DNA from: Paludibacteraceae bacterium
GTDB taxonomy: Bacteria > Bacteroidota > Bacteroidia > Bacteroidales > Paludibacteraceae
Direction of reading: 5' to 3'
Length of the DNA: 35,420 bases
NCBI GenBank assembly: GCA_024683975.1
Contig: JAIKXR010000093.1
Coordinates: 1 to 35,420 of the forward strand
Made by a program: the position numbers and the translations under genes. The notes beneath the pieces were generated by a model. The model was given only the letters and a program-made list of their open reading frames with translations. It ran no database searches and was not told the DNA's origin. Shown one piece after another: positions 16,610 to 24,641 of this stretch (its first letter is position 1; each line of letters starts with the position of its first letter).

Positions 16610-16701
16610 CAACAATTTTTAACTACACAGTGGAAAATGTAAAATAAATGATGCAAAATTTTTTACTAAATAAACATTAACGAATTATTCGTAAAATACA
16701 T

Positions 16702-16811
16702 TACTTTAGCGCCGTCAAACGTTTAAGGTCTTCCTGGAAATTCCACGTTTGGGTAGCAAACCTTATAAAATTTGAAATAATTCTTAGAAGCACCCTTAAT
16801 TGCATAGAAAG
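16702..16811 (+). promoter_or_regulatory. Possible promoter and leader with inverted repeat
   Basis: TACTTTAG (16702-16709) is a one-mismatch -7 box with no good -33 partner. Just after it, CAAACGT (16716-16722) and ACGTTTG (16745-16751) form a perfect 7-bp inverted repeat around a segment that includes GGAAATTCC. It could be a leader stem or an operator for the DUF456 gene. The rest of the 16577-16811 intergenic region is A/T-rich and shows no ORF. Confidence 0.35.
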
Positions 16812-17285
16812 ATGGATATTTTTTTACTTATAGTAGCGGGGCTGTGTATGCTTGTAGGCATTATCGGCAGTATAGTACCGGGTATTCCCGGACCCCCGAT
16901 TGCGTATTTGGGTTTACTGATTGCGCAAATTACAAAGCAGGTTGATTTTTCGTGGCAGTTCCTGTTAGTGTGGGGCGTTATTGTGGTACTGGTATCAGTT
17001 CTGGACTTTTTAGTGCCTGCATGGGGAACCAAGCGTTACGGCGGCACCAAATACGGAGTGTGGGGCAGTACGATAGGCTTGCTTGTCGGACTTTTTTGGG
17101 GAGCAGGCGGGGTAGTGGCGGGTCCGTTAATCGGGGCGATAATAGGCGAGTTGTTGGGCGGGAAAGAGATTAAAGAGGCTCTTAAATCAGGATGGGGCAG
17201 TTTTTTGGGAATTTTGTTCGGCATGATAGCCAAACTTATCTGCTGCGGCATAATGACAGTCAGGCTGATACAAGCGGTTTTTTGA
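16812..17285 (+). CDS. DUF456 family membrane protein
   Basis: 157 aa, nearly all hydrophobic. It matches the DUF456 pattern: an N-terminal helix with VGIIGSIVPGIPGPPIAYLG, a second helix, then a Gly-rich 'GTKRYGGTKYGVWGSTIGLLVGLFWG' and 'GPLIGAIIGELLGGK' segment and a last helix. The function of the family is unknown. The track begins at a TTG (16800); ATG 16812 is preferred because it directly opens the first hydrophobic helix. It stands alone between divergent and downstream promoters. Confidence 0.82.
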   Translation: MDIFLLIVAGLCMLVGIIGSIVPGIPGPPIAYLGLLIAQITKQVDFSWQFLLVWGVIVVLVSVLDFLVPAWGTKRYGGTKYGVWGSTIGLLVGLFWGAGGVVAGPLIGAIIGELLGGKEIKEALKSGWGSFLGILFGMIAKLICCGIMTVRLIQAVF

Positions 17286-17350
17286 CCAAATTTCAGATGT
17301 CTTTTGGTGGTTATCGTTTTCATTCGCAGGGCAATATTTTGGCAAAAGAT

Positions 17351-17380
17351 ATTGGTAACACAAAAAAAGTCGTATCTTTG
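17351..17380 (+). promoter_or_regulatory. Promoter of the two-domain lipoprotein
   Basis: ATTG (17351-17354), 18 bp, TATCTTTG (17373-17380), about 50 bases before the ATG at 17434. The -7 box is a full match; the -33 box has one mismatch and a slightly short spacer. Confidence 0.65.
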
Positions 17381-17433
17381 TGCGCTTTTATACAGCATCT
17401 TAAAAAAGAACAATAAACATATACATAATATTT

Positions 17434-18651
17434 ATGAAACGTATTTTTTACTTATTTTTTGCTGCCGTATGTCTGTTAATGAGCGGTTGCGGCACTAATA
17501 AGACGAGTTATCAGAACTCAAACAACAACACCAATGTGGTAATTCAAGACAGTCATTTCCGATATGTGAAGAAAGTAAAAGGCGAGTGCAACCAGATGTA
17601 TGTTTTCGGTGCCGGTATTCTGGACAAGGGGGCACTGGTCAACAATGCCATACAGGACATGTACGACAAAGCCAAACTTAAAGACGGTCAGGTTATTATA
17701 AACATTACCACCACTGTCAGCAAGAAGATTTATTTCCCCCTTATAGCCACCAAACGTTTTGCCACTGCCTACGGAATGGTGATAGAGTTTCCTAAAGACA
17801 AAGAGGTTGCAGGTCAAAAAGGCAAACAATACGACAATTGGGAGAGACAGCAACGCCAACAGAATGAGCGCGTCAGTGCCGAACCCGATAAGAGTGACAA
17901 TCAGACGGCATCATCTTCAACTGCGAATGAATCCACCACAAATGAACCTGCCAAGACGATGACTTATCCCACGACGGACAAATATACATTCACAGTTGGT
18001 GAGGGCAAAAAAGTTGTTTTTGCGCCTGGTAACCTGCAATATGATGCGGAAGAAAAGACATGGCAGTTTGCAAGCAGTCAGTATGCCGCCTTAGGCAACA
18101 AGAACGACAAAAACCATGTTATTGACTTGTTCTGCTGGGGAACCGGCGACCGTCCGACCGTTTTTACAAAGTTTGCGACCGACTTTTCCAACTATCAAGA
18201 GTGGGGCAGGAACGCTATCGCTAACGGCGGTAACAACCAGTGGCGTACACTGACAAGCAACGAGTGGTGGCACTTATTGTACAAAAGAGATGAGGCAAAA
18301 GCACGTTTCACGTTAGCAACAGTGAACGGTGTGGCAGGAATGCTGATACTGCCGGACAACTCCAAACTACCGGTGAAAAACCGCTTTATAGCAGGCAAGG
18401 AGGGAACGAAGGCCTCAGACAACAGCTTTACAGATTCCCAATGGAAGAAGATGGAGGAAAAGGGTTGTGTTTTCCTGCCAATGACAGGTTATTCAGACAA
18501 CGGCAAGATTAACAAATCTGAGACCGCAGGTTACTATTGGTCGGCCAGTTCGGGTACGGCATTGTCATTTGGCAAGGAATATATCTATGGCCGTTCGACC
18601 ACTCCCACCAATCGCGGCTGCGCCGTACGTCTTGTTCGTGAGGCCAAGTAA
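17434..18651 (+). CDS. Lipoprotein: DUF6567-like domain plus Bacteroidales FISUMP-like domain
   Basis: 405 aa. A lipoprotein signal is clear (LLMSGC, lipid Cys at residue ~19). Residues ~40-115 ('FRYVKKVKGECNQMYVFGAG...DKGALVNNAIQDMYDKA') resemble DUF6567-type Bacteroidota lipoproteins. A Gln/Ser/Thr/Asn-rich linker (~130-175) follows. Residues ~185-405 match the common Bacteroidales cell-surface module 'FAPGNLQY...W.FA..QY..LG....DLFCWGT', 'WRTLTSNEWWHLL', 'GCVFLPMTGY', 'YYWSAS' and a terminal 'AVRLVREAK'. The two modules usually occur in separate proteins, so this looks like a fusion. Function unknown; surface or periplasmic location is inferred. Its stop lies 3 bp from the stop of the opposite gene. 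Confidence 0.8.
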   Translation: MKRIFYLFFAAVCLLMSGCGTNKTSYQNSNNNTNVVIQDSHFRYVKKVKGECNQMYVFGAGILDKGALVNNAIQDMYDKAKLKDGQVIINITTTVSKKIYFPLIATKRFATAYGMVIEFPKDKEVAGQKGKQYDNWERQQRQQNERVSAEPDKSDNQTASSSTANESTTNEPAKTMTYPTTDKYTFTVGEGKKVVFAPGNLQYDAEEKTWQFASSQYAALGNKNDKNHVIDLFCWGTGDRPTVFTKFATDFSNYQEWGRNAIANGGNNQWRTLTSNEWWHLLYKRDEAKARFTLATVNGVAGMLILPDNSKLPVKNRFIAGKEGTKASDNSFTDSQWKKMEEKGCVFLPMTGYSDNGKINKSETAGYYWSASSGTALSFGKEYIYGRSTTPTNRGCAVRLVREAK

Positions 18652-18654
18652 GTG

Positions 18655-19536
18655 TCACTGCCTGATGCAGGAGCGTAAAGGCAAATAGAGAGCGACCGGC
18701 AAGAGAGTGTTAATCGCCCACATAGAGAGAGCGATGAGTGCTGCCACAGGCGCGGAAACACCAAAACTTCCGAACGTAAAAACAGCCCAACTGCCACGAA
18801 TACCGGCATCAGCGACAGGAATATTGGGCGTGACGGTAACGAAGAGATAGTAGGCGGGCAAAGCAACAAACAGGTCAACCGGTTGCAGCATAACACCTGC
18901 CCACGACATAATGAGAACGAACTGAATGAGCCAACACAGATAACGAAGGCTGCTCCAAACGAGAGTGAGAGCGAATTGCCTGCCTGTCAACCGAATAGAC
19001 TGAGGCAGGCTTTTCTTTTGCATAACGGCCATCAGTATCAATGCGATAACAAGACAAGAAGTAACTGTAAGAAGGTATTCGGGGGTTGTGTGGCGAAAGA
19101 AAAAAAAGACTGGAATGATGCCACAAGCGATAATGACGAATGTTTGGATTATACCTCCGTACATTCCCAAAGCAATAGCGGATTTCCAATGGTGCGTGTC
19201 TTTGAGTTTAGAGGTTCGTGCGGGTATGTCACCTATACGATAGGGAGTGACGAAGGCTGCCATTTGACCGTATAAGACTTGATGCAAGGCCTCCTTGCGT
19301 GATAGAGGATGCATATACAGCAGCAGTTCTTTCCATTTTGCTGATTCGAGAAAGAAGTTGACAGGCATAAGCAACAAACAGAGAGCTAAACAGAGCCATT
19401 CTTTAATGCCGGACATACCGAACAGGTCTGACAGCCGGTCATAGTGGCCGTAAGTCAGAAGCCTGTATCCCAGATAGCCGTAGGCAGCAATGGTGACAAG
19501 CCATTCGATGGCGGTCAGTATCCGTTTGTTTTTCAC
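18655..19536 (-). CDS. Flippase-like (LPG synthase TM region) membrane protein
   Basis: 293 aa from GTG 19536. It has about eight hydrophobic segments and the pattern of the lysylphosphatidylglycerol synthase TM-region/YbhN/AglD2-like family: 'ESAKWKELL', 'GQMAAFVTPYRIGDIPARTSKL', 'LALPAYYLFVTVTPNIPVADAGIRGS'. Members act in lipid-linked substrate transfer; the substrate here is unknown and no aminoacyl-transferase domain is attached. The track start (TTG 19560) lies inside the -7 box of the gene's own consensus promoter (19558-19565), so it cannot be in the transcript. GTG 19536, about 15 nt after the expected transcription start, is preferred. Confidence 0.78.
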   Translation of the reverse strand: MKNKRILTAIEWLVTIAAYGYLGYRLLTYGHYDRLSDLFGMSGIKEWLCLALCLLLMPVNFFLESAKWKELLLYMHPLSRKEALHQVLYGQMAAFVTPYRIGDIPARTSKLKDTHHWKSAIALGMYGGIIQTFVIIACGIIPVFFFFRHTTPEYLLTVTSCLVIALILMAVMQKKSLPQSIRLTGRQFALTLVWSSLRYLCWLIQFVLIMSWAGVMLQPVDLFVALPAYYLFVTVTPNIPVADAGIRGSWAVFTFGSFGVSAPVAALIALSMWAINTLLPVALYLPLRSCIRQ

Positions 19537-19557
19537 TTTATCTCTTTTTGATTGGGG

Positions 19558-19589
19558 CAAAAGTAGGGCAATTATTGTACGTTCGCAAA
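19558..19589 (-). promoter_or_regulatory. Consensus promoter of the flippase-like gene
   Basis: Read on the minus strand: TTTG (19589-19586), 20 bp, TACTTTTG (19565-19558). Full match to the Bacteroidota consensus. It overlaps the divergent promoter of the helix-hairpin-helix gene. Confidence 0.8.
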
Positions 19590-19605
19590 CATTGTGTTAC
19601 TTTTG
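19574..19605 (+). promoter_or_regulatory. Promoter of the HHH protein, near-leaderless
   Basis: ATTG (19574-19577), 20 bp, TACTTTTG (19598-19605), then seven bases and the ATG at 19613. This places transcription start within a few bases of the start codon. It shares 16 bp with the divergent promoter 19558-19589. Confidence 0.75.
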
Positions 19606-19612
19606 CGTTGTT

Positions 19613-21472
19613 ATGCGTAACCTAATGCTCATATTATTATCGGTGTCACTGCCTGTGTTTGCGTCTCTCCCGCCTGTGGATATTGATGCGGTGACAGATG
19701 ATATTTATTCGTTCTTGTCGGAGACGGAAGATATTGATTATGAGGACTTACAGGAAAGGCTGCTGTCAATAGCCGAGCAACCGATTAACCTCAACAGCGC
19801 AACTTATGAAGATTTGTCGCAATTAGGTTTTCTCTCTGACAAACAGATAGACGACATACTGCTTTACGTCTATCGTCACCCTATGATCAGTTTGTATGAG
19901 CTGCAACTGATAGGCAGTTTGAGAGATTATGAGATTAGAAACCTACTGCCATTTGTGTGCATACAAAGTATTGATAATGATTCGCTTTCTATTCGAGATG
20001 TGTTTCGTTTCGGCCGTCACGAATTGTCGATGAGAGTAGATGGCCGTTACTTGGAAGACCCCAAACGCAACAAACAGAATGACCCTGTGTACAGTCAGTT
20101 GAGGTACAGATTCAAATATAAGGACCACGTGCGTTTTGGGGTGACTGTTCAGCGTCCGACTGGCGCGGAGGCGAAAGAAATGCTGTATGGAGGATATTTG
20201 CAACTAAAGAAGATAGGCGCGTTGCAGACATTCGTGGCTGGCAATTATCAGGCTTCGTTCGGTCAGGGATTAGTGGCTGCCACACCGTATCATTTCGGCA
20301 AGTCGATGTACGTGATGAATGCAGCCACAACGACAGAAGGTTTGCGATACCACAGTTCAGCCTCTTTTACGGCACTTCGCGGCGCGGGAGCGACAGTGAC
20401 GGCGGGTCATTGGCAGGCAAGTGGGTGGTATAGTTTTTTGCAGCCTAATGATTCGCTCAGACATCATCTTATAGGTTTTAACACCACATATAAGAGAGGA
20501 AACCTGAAGGTCGGGTTTACGATGTCAGAGAATATATATTCGGACAGTGTTCGATATTATTTTGTCAAAGCAGCGTATAACCAGCATTATTTTCGCGGGA
20601 CCAACCAGTGGATAGGCGGGGTTAATTTCCGCTATCGTTTGGGTATAGCTGACATTTTCGGAGAGGCGGCAACAACGCAGAACCTCAGGCACTGGGGTTA
20701 TGGAGCAATAGTCGGCACACGTCTCAATCCTATACCAGACTTGGGACTGATCGTGCTATACCGATATTATTCTCCTTACTTTGACAACACACAGGGATAT
20801 GCATTTTCCGAGACATCGCGGTTGAATGATGAGAACGGCTTGTATGCAGGAATGGACATAGGTATGCTGCGTCATTGGCGTTTTGCGTGGTACGGCGATG
20901 TGTTCCGTTTTGACGGAGTCAAGTACGGTATTCCTTATTCACCGTCTTGGGGCTATGATGCAATGGGCGAAATAGAGTACCGTTCCGAAAACGCGTGGCG
21001 CAGTAATGTGCGCTTGCGCAGCAGGCAGAAAGGCGGGAAAGAGAATTACTCGTTAAGGTACAGTTTTACATGGGAGCAAGACCGCTGGCGGTTGGTGACG
21101 CGGGCGGACGGCAATATTGCCCATACGAAAGGGGGCAAACCTACTTTTGGTTACAGTTTGACGCAGGATGTGCAGTATGCGTGGGTACAAGTGCCGCTGA
21201 CACTACAAGTCAGATTGCAAGGCTTTCGCGTAAGAGACTGGGACAACCGCATCTATTGCTATGAGAACGATGTGCTTTATTCCTTTTCAATTCCGGCATT
21301 GTACGGCATCGGCGGTCAGGCATACATCAATCTTCGCTGGCAGATTATAGAGCAGTTGTCACTATATTTCCGTGTGTCGGAAAAGGTGTATGCGCCTTCG
21401 TGGGTACGTGAACATTCGTTGGCGGCCGTCACGCGCACCGACTTACATTTGCTGCTTCGTGCAACTTTTTGA
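19613..21472 (+). CDS. Exported helix-hairpin-helix protein with barrel-like C-terminus
   Basis: 619 aa. The first ~17 residues form a signal peptide (LMLILLSVSLPVFA). Residues ~55-120 contain a ComEA-like helix-hairpin-helix pair ('INLNSATYEDLSQLGFLSDKQIDDILLY', 'MISLYELQLIGSLRDYEIRNLLPFV'). The remaining ~500 residues are rich in alternating aromatic and polar strands ('FRYRLGIADIFGEAA', 'RLVTRADGNIAH') that suggest an outer-membrane beta-barrel. This architecture recurs in Bacteroidota as an uncharacterised family. A role in DNA binding or uptake at the envelope is possible by analogy with ComEA but unproven. The ATG at 19613 follows the promoter; the track start is upstream of it. It is convergent with the antiporter gene, 1 bp between stops. 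Confidence 0.8.
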   Translation: MRNLMLILLSVSLPVFASLPPVDIDAVTDDIYSFLSETEDIDYEDLQERLLSIAEQPINLNSATYEDLSQLGFLSDKQIDDILLYVYRHPMISLYELQLIGSLRDYEIRNLLPFVCIQSIDNDSLSIRDVFRFGRHELSMRVDGRYLEDPKRNKQNDPVYSQLRYRFKYKDHVRFGVTVQRPTGAEAKEMLYGGYLQLKKIGALQTFVAGNYQASFGQGLVAATPYHFGKSMYVMNAATTTEGLRYHSSASFTALRGAGATVTAGHWQASGWYSFLQPNDSLRHHLIGFNTTYKRGNLKVGFTMSENIYSDSVRYYFVKAAYNQHYFRGTNQWIGGVNFRYRLGIADIFGEAATTQNLRHWGYGAIVGTRLNPIPDLGLIVLYRYYSPYFDNTQGYAFSETSRLNDENGLYAGMDIGMLRHWRFAWYGDVFRFDGVKYGIPYSPSWGYDAMGEIEYRSENAWRSNVRLRSRQKGGKENYSLRYSFTWEQDRWRLVTRADGNIAHTKGGKPTFGYSLTQDVQYAWVQVPLTLQVRLQGFRVRDWDNRIYCYENDVLYSFSIPALYGIGGQAYINLRWQIIEQLSLYFRVSEKVYAPSWVREHSLAAVTRTDLHLLLRATF

Positions 21473-21473
21473 A

Positions 21474-22463
21474 TCAGACGGCATTACGCAGCCGCATGAC
21501 GAGATAAGCCATATAGACCAAGAGGAGGATGACACCCGCCCAACGTTGGATTTTTCTTTCGCGGTTGGCTTTGACGAACAGCCATACCAGTATGCTACCG
21601 ATTGCCGCCATCCAAGCGTCAAGAATAATGCCGTCGTATGCGGGCAAAGGACGGATGACCGCAGATGTGCCGAGAACGAAATAAACATTGAAGATATTGG
21701 AGCCTATGACGTTGCCGAGCGCTATGTCTGAGTTATGTTTGGCGGCAGCGATGACTGATGTCGCCAATTCGGGCATGGAAGTACCCAATGCTACGATAGT
21801 CAGACCGATGATTGCATCCGAAACACCCAGATTAGTAGCAATTTGCACAGCCGACTTGACTATCATTTCCCCGCCAAAAACCAGACCTGCCAATCCTATC
21901 AGTATGAAAAGGACAGCCTTAAAAGCAGGCATAGGCTTGTGACTTTCCGCCTCTATTTCATTGGGATGGTCTTTGGCATGGCGGAAAGTGTTGTAGATGA
22001 AAAAGAGAAAACAGAGGAGCAACAGGCAACCTCCAATACGTGTAACCCCCTGACCTTCTTCGCCAAACGGTGAGCGTACAGCCACGCAGACAAAGACCAG
22101 AATACCGGCAATAATAGAAAGAGGAATGTCGAAATCACGCGAGTGTTTCTGCGACACAACGGGATAAACGACAGCTGTCAGACCAAGTATAACGAAAGTA
22201 TTGATGATGTTTGAGCCTAAAATGTTGGTCAGTGCCAAGTCGGTCACGCCATCAGCAACAGAAACCATATTGACCACAAACTCCGGCATTGATGTGCCGA
22301 ATGCGACAACTGTAAGCCCGATTACCAAATCGCTTATTCCGAAACGTTTAGCAATGGCTGAAGCGCCATCAACGAGCCAATCCGCTCCTTTGACAAGAAG
22401 AACAAGACCGATGACCAACATCAGGGTCAGAAGCCACGGATTGGACGATATAAAGTCAGGCAT
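21474..22463 (-). CDS. Calcium/sodium antiporter, YrbG family
   Basis: 329 aa with about ten transmembrane helices in two inverted halves. Each half has the alpha-repeat of the CaCA exchangers: GTSMPEFVVNM ... GSNIINT in the first and GTSMPELATSV ... GSNIFN in the second. The family exchanges Na+ for Ca2+ across the inner membrane. A hydrophilic loop (~150-175) separates the halves. ATG 22463 lies 14 bp after the ychF stop on the same strand, so the two are probably co-transcribed from the promoter at 23603-23634. Confidence 0.92.
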   Translation of the reverse strand: MPDFISSNPWLLTLMLVIGLVLLVKGADWLVDGASAIAKRFGISDLVIGLTVVAFGTSMPEFVVNMVSVADGVTDLALTNILGSNIINTFVILGLTAVVYPVVSQKHSRDFDIPLSIIAGILVFVCVAVRSPFGEEGQGVTRIGGCLLLLCFLFFIYNTFRHAKDHPNEIEAESHKPMPAFKAVLFILIGLAGLVFGGEMIVKSAVQIATNLGVSDAIIGLTIVALGTSMPELATSVIAAAKHNSDIALGNVIGSNIFNVYFVLGTSAVIRPLPAYDGIILDAWMAAIGSILVWLFVKANRERKIQRWAGVILLLVYMAYLVMRLRNAV

Positions 22464-22477
22464 AAGAAAACTGAAAA

Positions 22478-23578
22478 TTAAACGTTAAAGAGAAAGTGCA
22501 TTATATCTCCGTCCTGCACCACGTAGTCTTTTCCTTCGACAGACAATTTGCCAGCGGCACGGCACTGAGTTTCGCCTCCGAGACTGACAAAGTCATCGTA
22601 CTTAATCACTTCGGCACGGATAAAGCCTCGTTCAAAGTCGGTATGAATTACTCCTGCGCATTGGGGTGCCTTCCATCCTTTGCGGAAAGTCCACGCCCTG
22701 ACTTCGTCGGAGCCGGCAGTCAGGAACGTCTGGAGTTGGAGAAGCGCATAAGCCGACTTGATGAGGCGGTTACAACCAGACTCTTGCAAACCTATTTCGC
22801 CGAGGAACATCTGACGTTCTTCGTAAGTTTCCAATTCAGCTATTTCGGCTTCTGTTTTGGCAGCGAGAACGAGTACTTGTGCGTTTTCATCCTTGACCGC
22901 CTGACGCACCTGTTCAACGTAGCGGTTGCCGTTAAGAGCCGAATTTTCATCCACGTTGCACACGTACATAACGGCTTTGTTGGTAAGCAGGAACATCTCT
23001 TTGGCTGCGGTTTCTTCTTCCTTGTTAAGCAGTTCCACTTCTCGCGCGTTGCGCCCTTGCGAGAGTACTTCCTGATAGCGTTTGAGCAGTTCGAGAGCCA
23101 CTTTGGCTTGTTTGTCGCCGCCTGCTTTAGCCTGCTTTTCGGTCTTGGCTATGCGTGACTCAACTGTCTCAAGATCTTTGAGTTGGAGTTCTGCATCTAT
23201 TATTTCTTTGTCGCGAACCGGGTCCACCGTACCAGACACGTGTACCACGTTATCATCGTCAAAACAGCGCAAGACATGGATAATCGCGTCTGTTTCGCGT
23301 ATATTAGCCAAGAACTTGTTGCCCAGTCCTTCACCCTTGCTTGCGCCTTGCACCAATCCTGCGATGTCCACTATCTCAACCGTGGCCGGGATAATGCCTC
23401 TTTCGGGCCGGCACATTTCGCCAAGACGGTTTAAACGTTCATCCGGCACAGTTATCACCCCTACGTTAGGTTCGATAGTGCAAAAAGGGAAATTAGCCGA
23501 CTGCGCCTTGGCGTTACTAAGACAATTAAAGAGTGTCGATTTACCCACGTTGGGCAATCCTACGATTCCACATTTCAT
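22478..23578 (-). CDS. ychF: Redox-regulated ATPase YchF (Obg family)
   Basis: 366 aa, the usual length. YchF is a ribosome-associated Obg-family P-loop ATPase. Visible are GLPNVGKSTLFN (P-loop, residue 7), DIAGLVQGASKGEGLG (G3), CNVDENSAL in place of the NKxD of GTPases (which explains ATP preference), a coiled-coil middle segment ('ESRIAKTEKQAKAGGDKQAK') and the C-terminal TGS domain ending VQDGDIMHFLFNV. ATG 23578 gives the invariant start MKCGIVGLPNVGKS; the track's longer start has a nonsense-like hydrophobic extension. The promoter TACCTTTG is 25 bp upstream. Confidence 0.96.
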   Translation of the reverse strand: MKCGIVGLPNVGKSTLFNCLSNAKAQSANFPFCTIEPNVGVITVPDERLNRLGEMCRPERGIIPATVEIVDIAGLVQGASKGEGLGNKFLANIRETDAIIHVLRCFDDDNVVHVSGTVDPVRDKEIIDAELQLKDLETVESRIAKTEKQAKAGGDKQAKVALELLKRYQEVLSQGRNAREVELLNKEEETAAKEMFLLTNKAVMYVCNVDENSALNGNRYVEQVRQAVKDENAQVLVLAAKTEAEIAELETYEERQMFLGEIGLQESGCNRLIKSAYALLQLQTFLTAGSDEVRAWTFRKGWKAPQCAGVIHTDFERGFIRAEVIKYDDFVSLGGETQCRAAGKLSVEGKDYVVQDGDIMHFLFNV

Positions 23579-23602
23579 AATCAAAAAAAATATAAAAACG
23601 CG

Positions 23603-23634
23603 CAAAGGTAGCCAAATGTTTGCTTGTGAGCAAT
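23603..23634 (-). promoter_or_regulatory. Promoter of ychF
   Basis: On the minus strand: ATTG (23634-23631), 20 bp, TACCTTTG (23610-23603), then about 25 bases to the ATG at 23578. It overlaps the divergent promoter 23619-23650. Confidence 0.75.
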
Positions 23635-23650
23635 AATTATGTTACTTTTG
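23619..23650 (+). promoter_or_regulatory. Consensus promoter of the glycosyltransferase, near-leaderless
   Basis: TTTG (23619-23622), 20 bp, TACTTTTG (23643-23650), seven bases (CGGTGCT), ATG 23658. This is a perfect consensus match with the same 7-nt box-to-ATG distance as the gene at 19613. Confidence 0.8.
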
Positions 23651-23657
23651 CGGTGCT

Positions 23658-24629
23658 ATGAGAATATTGGTTGCGCCATTGAACTGGGGATTAGGACATG
23701 CCACGCGTTGTATACCTATTGTCAACCAACTTATTGCCGAAGGGAATGAGGTTGTGTTGGCAGGTGACGGGATAAGCCTTCGCCTATTGAAAAAGACATT
23801 CCCCACCCTACGTATGATACCGTTATCGCCGTTGGAGTTGCGTTATTCAGAAGGCAAAAGTCAGACGTGGGCGATAGTGCGTGCATTGCCTAAAATAATC
23901 AGGTCAGCCTTGGCTGATCATCGGTTGTCGGAGAAGATTGTCAGGCAAGAGCGTATAGATGAGATCATCTCCGACAACAGGTTCGGGTGCCATGCCAAAG
24001 GAGTACGCAATATTTATATCACCCATCAACTTTTTGTACGTTTGCCACGAGGCTGGCGGTGGGCTGAAAAGTTTGCACACCAGCTGCACCGGCTTATCTG
24101 GAACAGGTATGATGAGGTGTGGGTGCCGGATTATGAGGAATTTTCAAAGAGTTTGAGCGGAGCACTCAGTCATATCGCAGGACATCTGCCATCAGAAAAG
24201 ATACGTTATATCGGACCATTGTCACGTCTTAAGCCTTCCGATCGACAAGACACACGTTATGAGGTGGTTGCATTGTTGTCAGGATTAGAGCCTCAACGCA
24301 CATTACTGGAACAAGCGATAAGACAACGGTATGACGGCAAGAACGAGCAATTGCTGATTATCAGAGGCAAATATGGAGAACCGGAGGTTAAATGGCATCG
24401 CGGGAATCAGACTATTGTGCCTTTTCTGAAAGATGAGCCATTAGTTGATATACTTCAAGGAGCAAAGAAGATTGTCTGCCGAAGCGGTTATTCAACGGTG
24501 ATGGACTTGGCGGCACTTAATATTCTTGACAAAGCCGAATTTATTCCCACCCCGGGTCAGACGGAACAGGAATATCTGGCGGACTTTCTTAAAAAATGCA
24601 ATTCCCCGGAAAATTTGAATTCAGAGTAA
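23658..24629 (+). CDS. MurG-like glycosyltransferase (GT-B)
   Basis: 323 aa. The N-terminus MRILVAPLNWGLGHATRCIP has the Gly-rich loop and 'GHATR' motif of the MurG/UDP-GlcNAc transferase-like GT-B family. The C-terminal nucleotide-sugar site is 'VCRSGYSTVMDLAAL', followed by 'FIPTPGQTEQEYLADFL', which matches the family Gly-Gln-Glu pattern. It probably transfers a sugar in envelope glycoconjugate synthesis; donor and acceptor are unknown. The protein seems to end slightly early (after PENLNSE), a few tens of residues shorter than relatives I recall. It is transcribed alone, convergent with the radical SAM gene. Confidence 0.82.
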   Translation: MRILVAPLNWGLGHATRCIPIVNQLIAEGNEVVLAGDGISLRLLKKTFPTLRMIPLSPLELRYSEGKSQTWAIVRALPKIIRSALADHRLSEKIVRQERIDEIISDNRFGCHAKGVRNIYITHQLFVRLPRGWRWAEKFAHQLHRLIWNRYDEVWVPDYEEFSKSLSGALSHIAGHLPSEKIRYIGPLSRLKPSDRQDTRYEVVALLSGLEPQRTLLEQAIRQRYDGKNEQLLIIRGKYGEPEVKWHRGNQTIVPFLKDEPLVDILQGAKKIVCRSGYSTVMDLAALNILDKAEFIPTPGQTEQEYLADFLKKCNSPENLNSE

Positions 24630-24641
24630 CCTAATTGCGTG

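Noticed and set aside
22496-23158. 220-aa plus-strand ORF opposite ychF
   Set aside because: It is a shadow of a strongly conserved gene on the other strand, with Phe/His/Val-rich sequence lacking motifs.
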